A stretch of 10,000 nucleotides of DNA. Origin: Actinidia chinensis. Taxonomy: Eukaryota > Streptophyta > Magnoliopsida > Ericales > Actinidiaceae. The position numbers and the translations under genes were made by a program. The stretch is from contig CM018910.1 in assembly GCA_009663005.1 (NCBI GenBank), positions 18,332,994 to 18,342,993 on the forward strand. The letters are read 5' to 3'. Position 1 is the first letter of the stretch; every line of letters starts with the position of its first letter. Positions 8,601 to 10,000 of the stretch are shown piece by piece. The notes under the pieces were generated by a model that did not search any database, had not been told where the DNA came from, and worked only from the letters and a program-made list of their open reading frames with translations.

Positions 8601-8613
8601 GAGTAGGGGATAC
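8601..8613 (+). promoter_or_regulatory. Polypurine tract (plus-strand primer site) before the 3' LTR
   Basis: GAGTAGGGGA, followed by TAC, sits immediately before TGATGTGGGATAA, the proposed LTR start. A purine-rich run just before the LTR is where plus-strand DNA synthesis begins in LTR elements. It is short and interrupted by T, which may be decay. Confidence 0.5.
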
Positions 8614-9313
8614 TGATGTGGGATAATTCTCCACGGCTAATAGGGCAAGTACATCGCCTAGGCACAATCACGGAACCTGGAGCCCATGATCTTCCCGAAT
8701 GTTTGCCATCTCCGAACCCTCTTGACCGAGGTAAAACGAGTCCAACGTTCAGCATGGAAGCCGCGCCAAAGCTAGTCTCCACTGGGCTCGCCCATAGCAA
8801 AAGTGTTGTCTCCTACGTGACATTGGACGGGACATGGGTGGTCGGTTGAGGTGTAGTACTCGGTTATCAATCTCCACCAGATTCCATATCTCTACGGCCC
8901 ATCGCGAGATTTTCTCCTCTACGGCCGACAATTCGGGATACTCTGGCAGGTGGCAATCTTCCCAAGTATATCCCTTAATATCTCCGGAATCTTTCCATAG
9001 CTTATCTCGAGGATATCGCGTGATCCATGGACACGGTCCCATGACTCATATCTATAAAAAGGCCGTTTTTTCCCCCATAACAAAGGACACTAACATACCT
9101 GTAAACTCCTGTCTTTTTCTCGAGATATTGTACATGCCTGTCATCGCTTTGGTCTGATATCACGCGGAGGTGGAGGGGGTTTTGGAGCAGGTCTAGCCCC
9201 GGCCGTGTACTTTTTGTTCGTTGTGCAAGTCGCCCTTTAAAAGTATCCAATGCCTAGTACCGAGGAGACTCGAGCCAATTATTGACTGTTGTGCGCCCCA
9301 GTTTTACACAACA
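8614..9313 (+). repeat. 3' long terminal repeat
   Basis: The region starts TGATGTGGGATAATTCTCC after a purine tract and ends ...TTTTACACAACA, giving the expected TG...CA ends and a length of about 700 bases. It has no coding frame in keeping with its neighbours, a TATA box near 9052 followed by CCCCCATAAC (U3/R border), and a GC-rich U5-like part (GGAGGTGGAGGGGG near 9164). From 9314 the composition turns AT-rich, supporting the right edge. Alternative ends are 8617 at the left (TGTG) and 9310 at the right (CACA), which would make a matched inverted repeat. The upstream LTR is not in the window, so the borders cannot be confirmed by comparison. Confidence 0.7.
9052..9062 (+). promoter_or_regulatory. 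LTR TATA box for element transcription
   Basis: CTATAAAAAGG lies in the second half of the LTR, as expected for a U3 promoter. Transcription would begin about 30 bases downstream, near 9085-9095. In a 3' LTR this promoter points into the flanking DNA, so if still active it would read out past 9313. Confidence 0.6.
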
Positions 9314-10000
9314 ATACATATACAAATGAATTCTCTCTAGCAAAACTCTAGGGTCTATTCTGATTGGGTTCACTAATGTTGTGTTTGGATTACTGACTTG
9401 GTACAGGATGTAAAATTAGTTTATCATGCATATGGTTTAGATTTAATATTTTTTTTTCTTTATTTTGGATCAAAAATTTAGGAAGGCTTTATTTTGGTCA
9501 AGGATTTGAAAAAAAAATGAGATGGAAAAAAGTTATATGCTCCATCCACTTAGGGCTATTATGTTGACTTCATGCCTTGATCTTTATGATAATAAAATAT
9601 TGTGTTAGTGATTTAATGATTTTACTTAGTGTGCATATCGTATTATGTATTAATCTCTCTTAGGATTACGACTTGAAACTTCATATATTGAAGATATGAA
9701 AATCTTATGTATTGAGAAATTATCAAGTATTGTGAAAGGTTGATGAGTATGATAGGTAATCAATGGGAGGGAATTTTTTCATACACCCCTTGAAGAGATT
9801 AAAGATGTTTTATAGATGTCGTACAAGAATAAAGAAAAACGTTGGACCTATTCAAAGACATTGGAAGCTTTCTTTAAAGATTTGAAGATAAGATGCTTGA
9901 AAGTTATTGGAGAATACACACAAGACTAGGGGGAAGCTATCGTGAACGAATTTGAAGGAAAGTCTTAGATCAATGGAAGAAAGTTAGGCGATTGAAATTA
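9314..10000. other. AT-rich flanking DNA without recognisable gene
   Basis: Composition changes abruptly from the mixed LTR to AT-rich sequence with T- and A-runs (9449-9457, 9509-9517). No reading frame longer than a few dozen codons and no known protein pattern is seen on either strand. The last ~200 bases are purine-rich (AAGA, GGAA) on the plus strand. If the LTR ends at 9313, the first five flanking bases, ATACA, would be the target-site duplication. Confidence 0.6.
9458..9515 (+). repeat. Short tandem duplication, two units of about 29 bases
   Basis: CTTTATTTTGG occurs at 9458-9468 and again at 9487-9497. The first copy is followed by ATCAAAAATTT and the second by TCAAGGATTTG, so the similarity extends beyond the identical core. 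It looks like a small local duplication in the flanking DNA. Confidence 0.5.

Larger units (their letters stand above)
1..9313 (+). mobile_element. Degenerate Ty3/gypsy LTR retrotransposon (Tat-like), 5' end outside window
   Basis: The order gag, protease, reverse transcriptase, RNase H, integrase, spacer, antisense ORF, purine tract and LTR can be followed through the window, which is the Ty3/gypsy domain order (RT before integrase). A long antisense ORF between pol and the 3' LTR is a known trait of some Tat-lineage plant elements, so I infer that lineage. All coding parts carry frameshifts and stops, so this is a non-autonomous fossil. The 5' LTR, primer binding site and gag start are not in the window, so LTR divergence cannot be used for dating. 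Only one LTR is seen and the right edge is placed where LTR-like sequence gives way to AT-rich DNA, so the right boundary is uncertain by about 10 bases. Confidence 0.9.

Noticed and set aside
8465..9250. Overlapping frames of 77-111 codons on both strands
   Set aside because: They lie in the promoter region and LTR, change with no conserved pattern, and are explained as chance frames in noncoding DNA.
9780..10000. Possible start of another gene or element in the purine-rich right end
   Set aside because: Reading frames are broken by stops within about 40 codons and no family pattern is recognisable.

Overview
The window looks like nuclear DNA from a flowering plant, probably a eudicot, although the species cannot be read from it. 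Positions 1 to about 9313 are the 3' portion of one large, old, heavily mutated Ty3/gypsy LTR retrotransposon. It resembles the Tat-type lineage, the group known for large elements that carry extra open reading frames. The 5' LTR, primer binding site and gag N-terminus lie upstream of the window. The last ~690 bases are AT-rich flanking DNA in which I recognise no gene.

Layout of the sense strand: a gag remnant (about 60-960), a protease remnant (about 1230-1640), a protease-RT linker and reverse transcriptase (about 1880-2880), an RT/RNase H connection and RNase H (about 2880-3740), and integrase (about 3740-5231). Reading frame changes every few dozen codons and in-frame stops are common. 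Catalytic motifs are damaged in protease (Asp to Asn codon), RT (frame broken at the YIDD position) and integrase (frame broken at the second Asp). This copy cannot mobilise itself. After pol comes an AT-rich spacer with a TCGCCA motif repeated at irregular spacing.

The most interesting part lies between pol and the 3' LTR. It is a long gene remnant on the opposite strand, from an ATG at 8041 down to a stop at 5611. It resembles the plant 'putative gypsy type transposon' family (Pfam Transposase_28) at its N-terminus and has a Ser/Pro-rich middle and a charged C-terminal half. Its coding frame is interrupted by at least two segments with credible GT...AG intron borders. About 240 bp upstream of its ATG, on its own strand, lies a TATA box, preceded by a G-box and a cluster of GCGCC motifs. 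The element therefore appears to carry a spliced antisense gene with its own promoter, convergent with gag-pol.

The 3' LTR (about 8614-9313) follows a purine-rich tract. It has its own sense-strand TATA box near 9052 and ends near ...CACAACA. From 9314 the base composition drops to strongly AT-rich flanking DNA with short low-complexity repeats.
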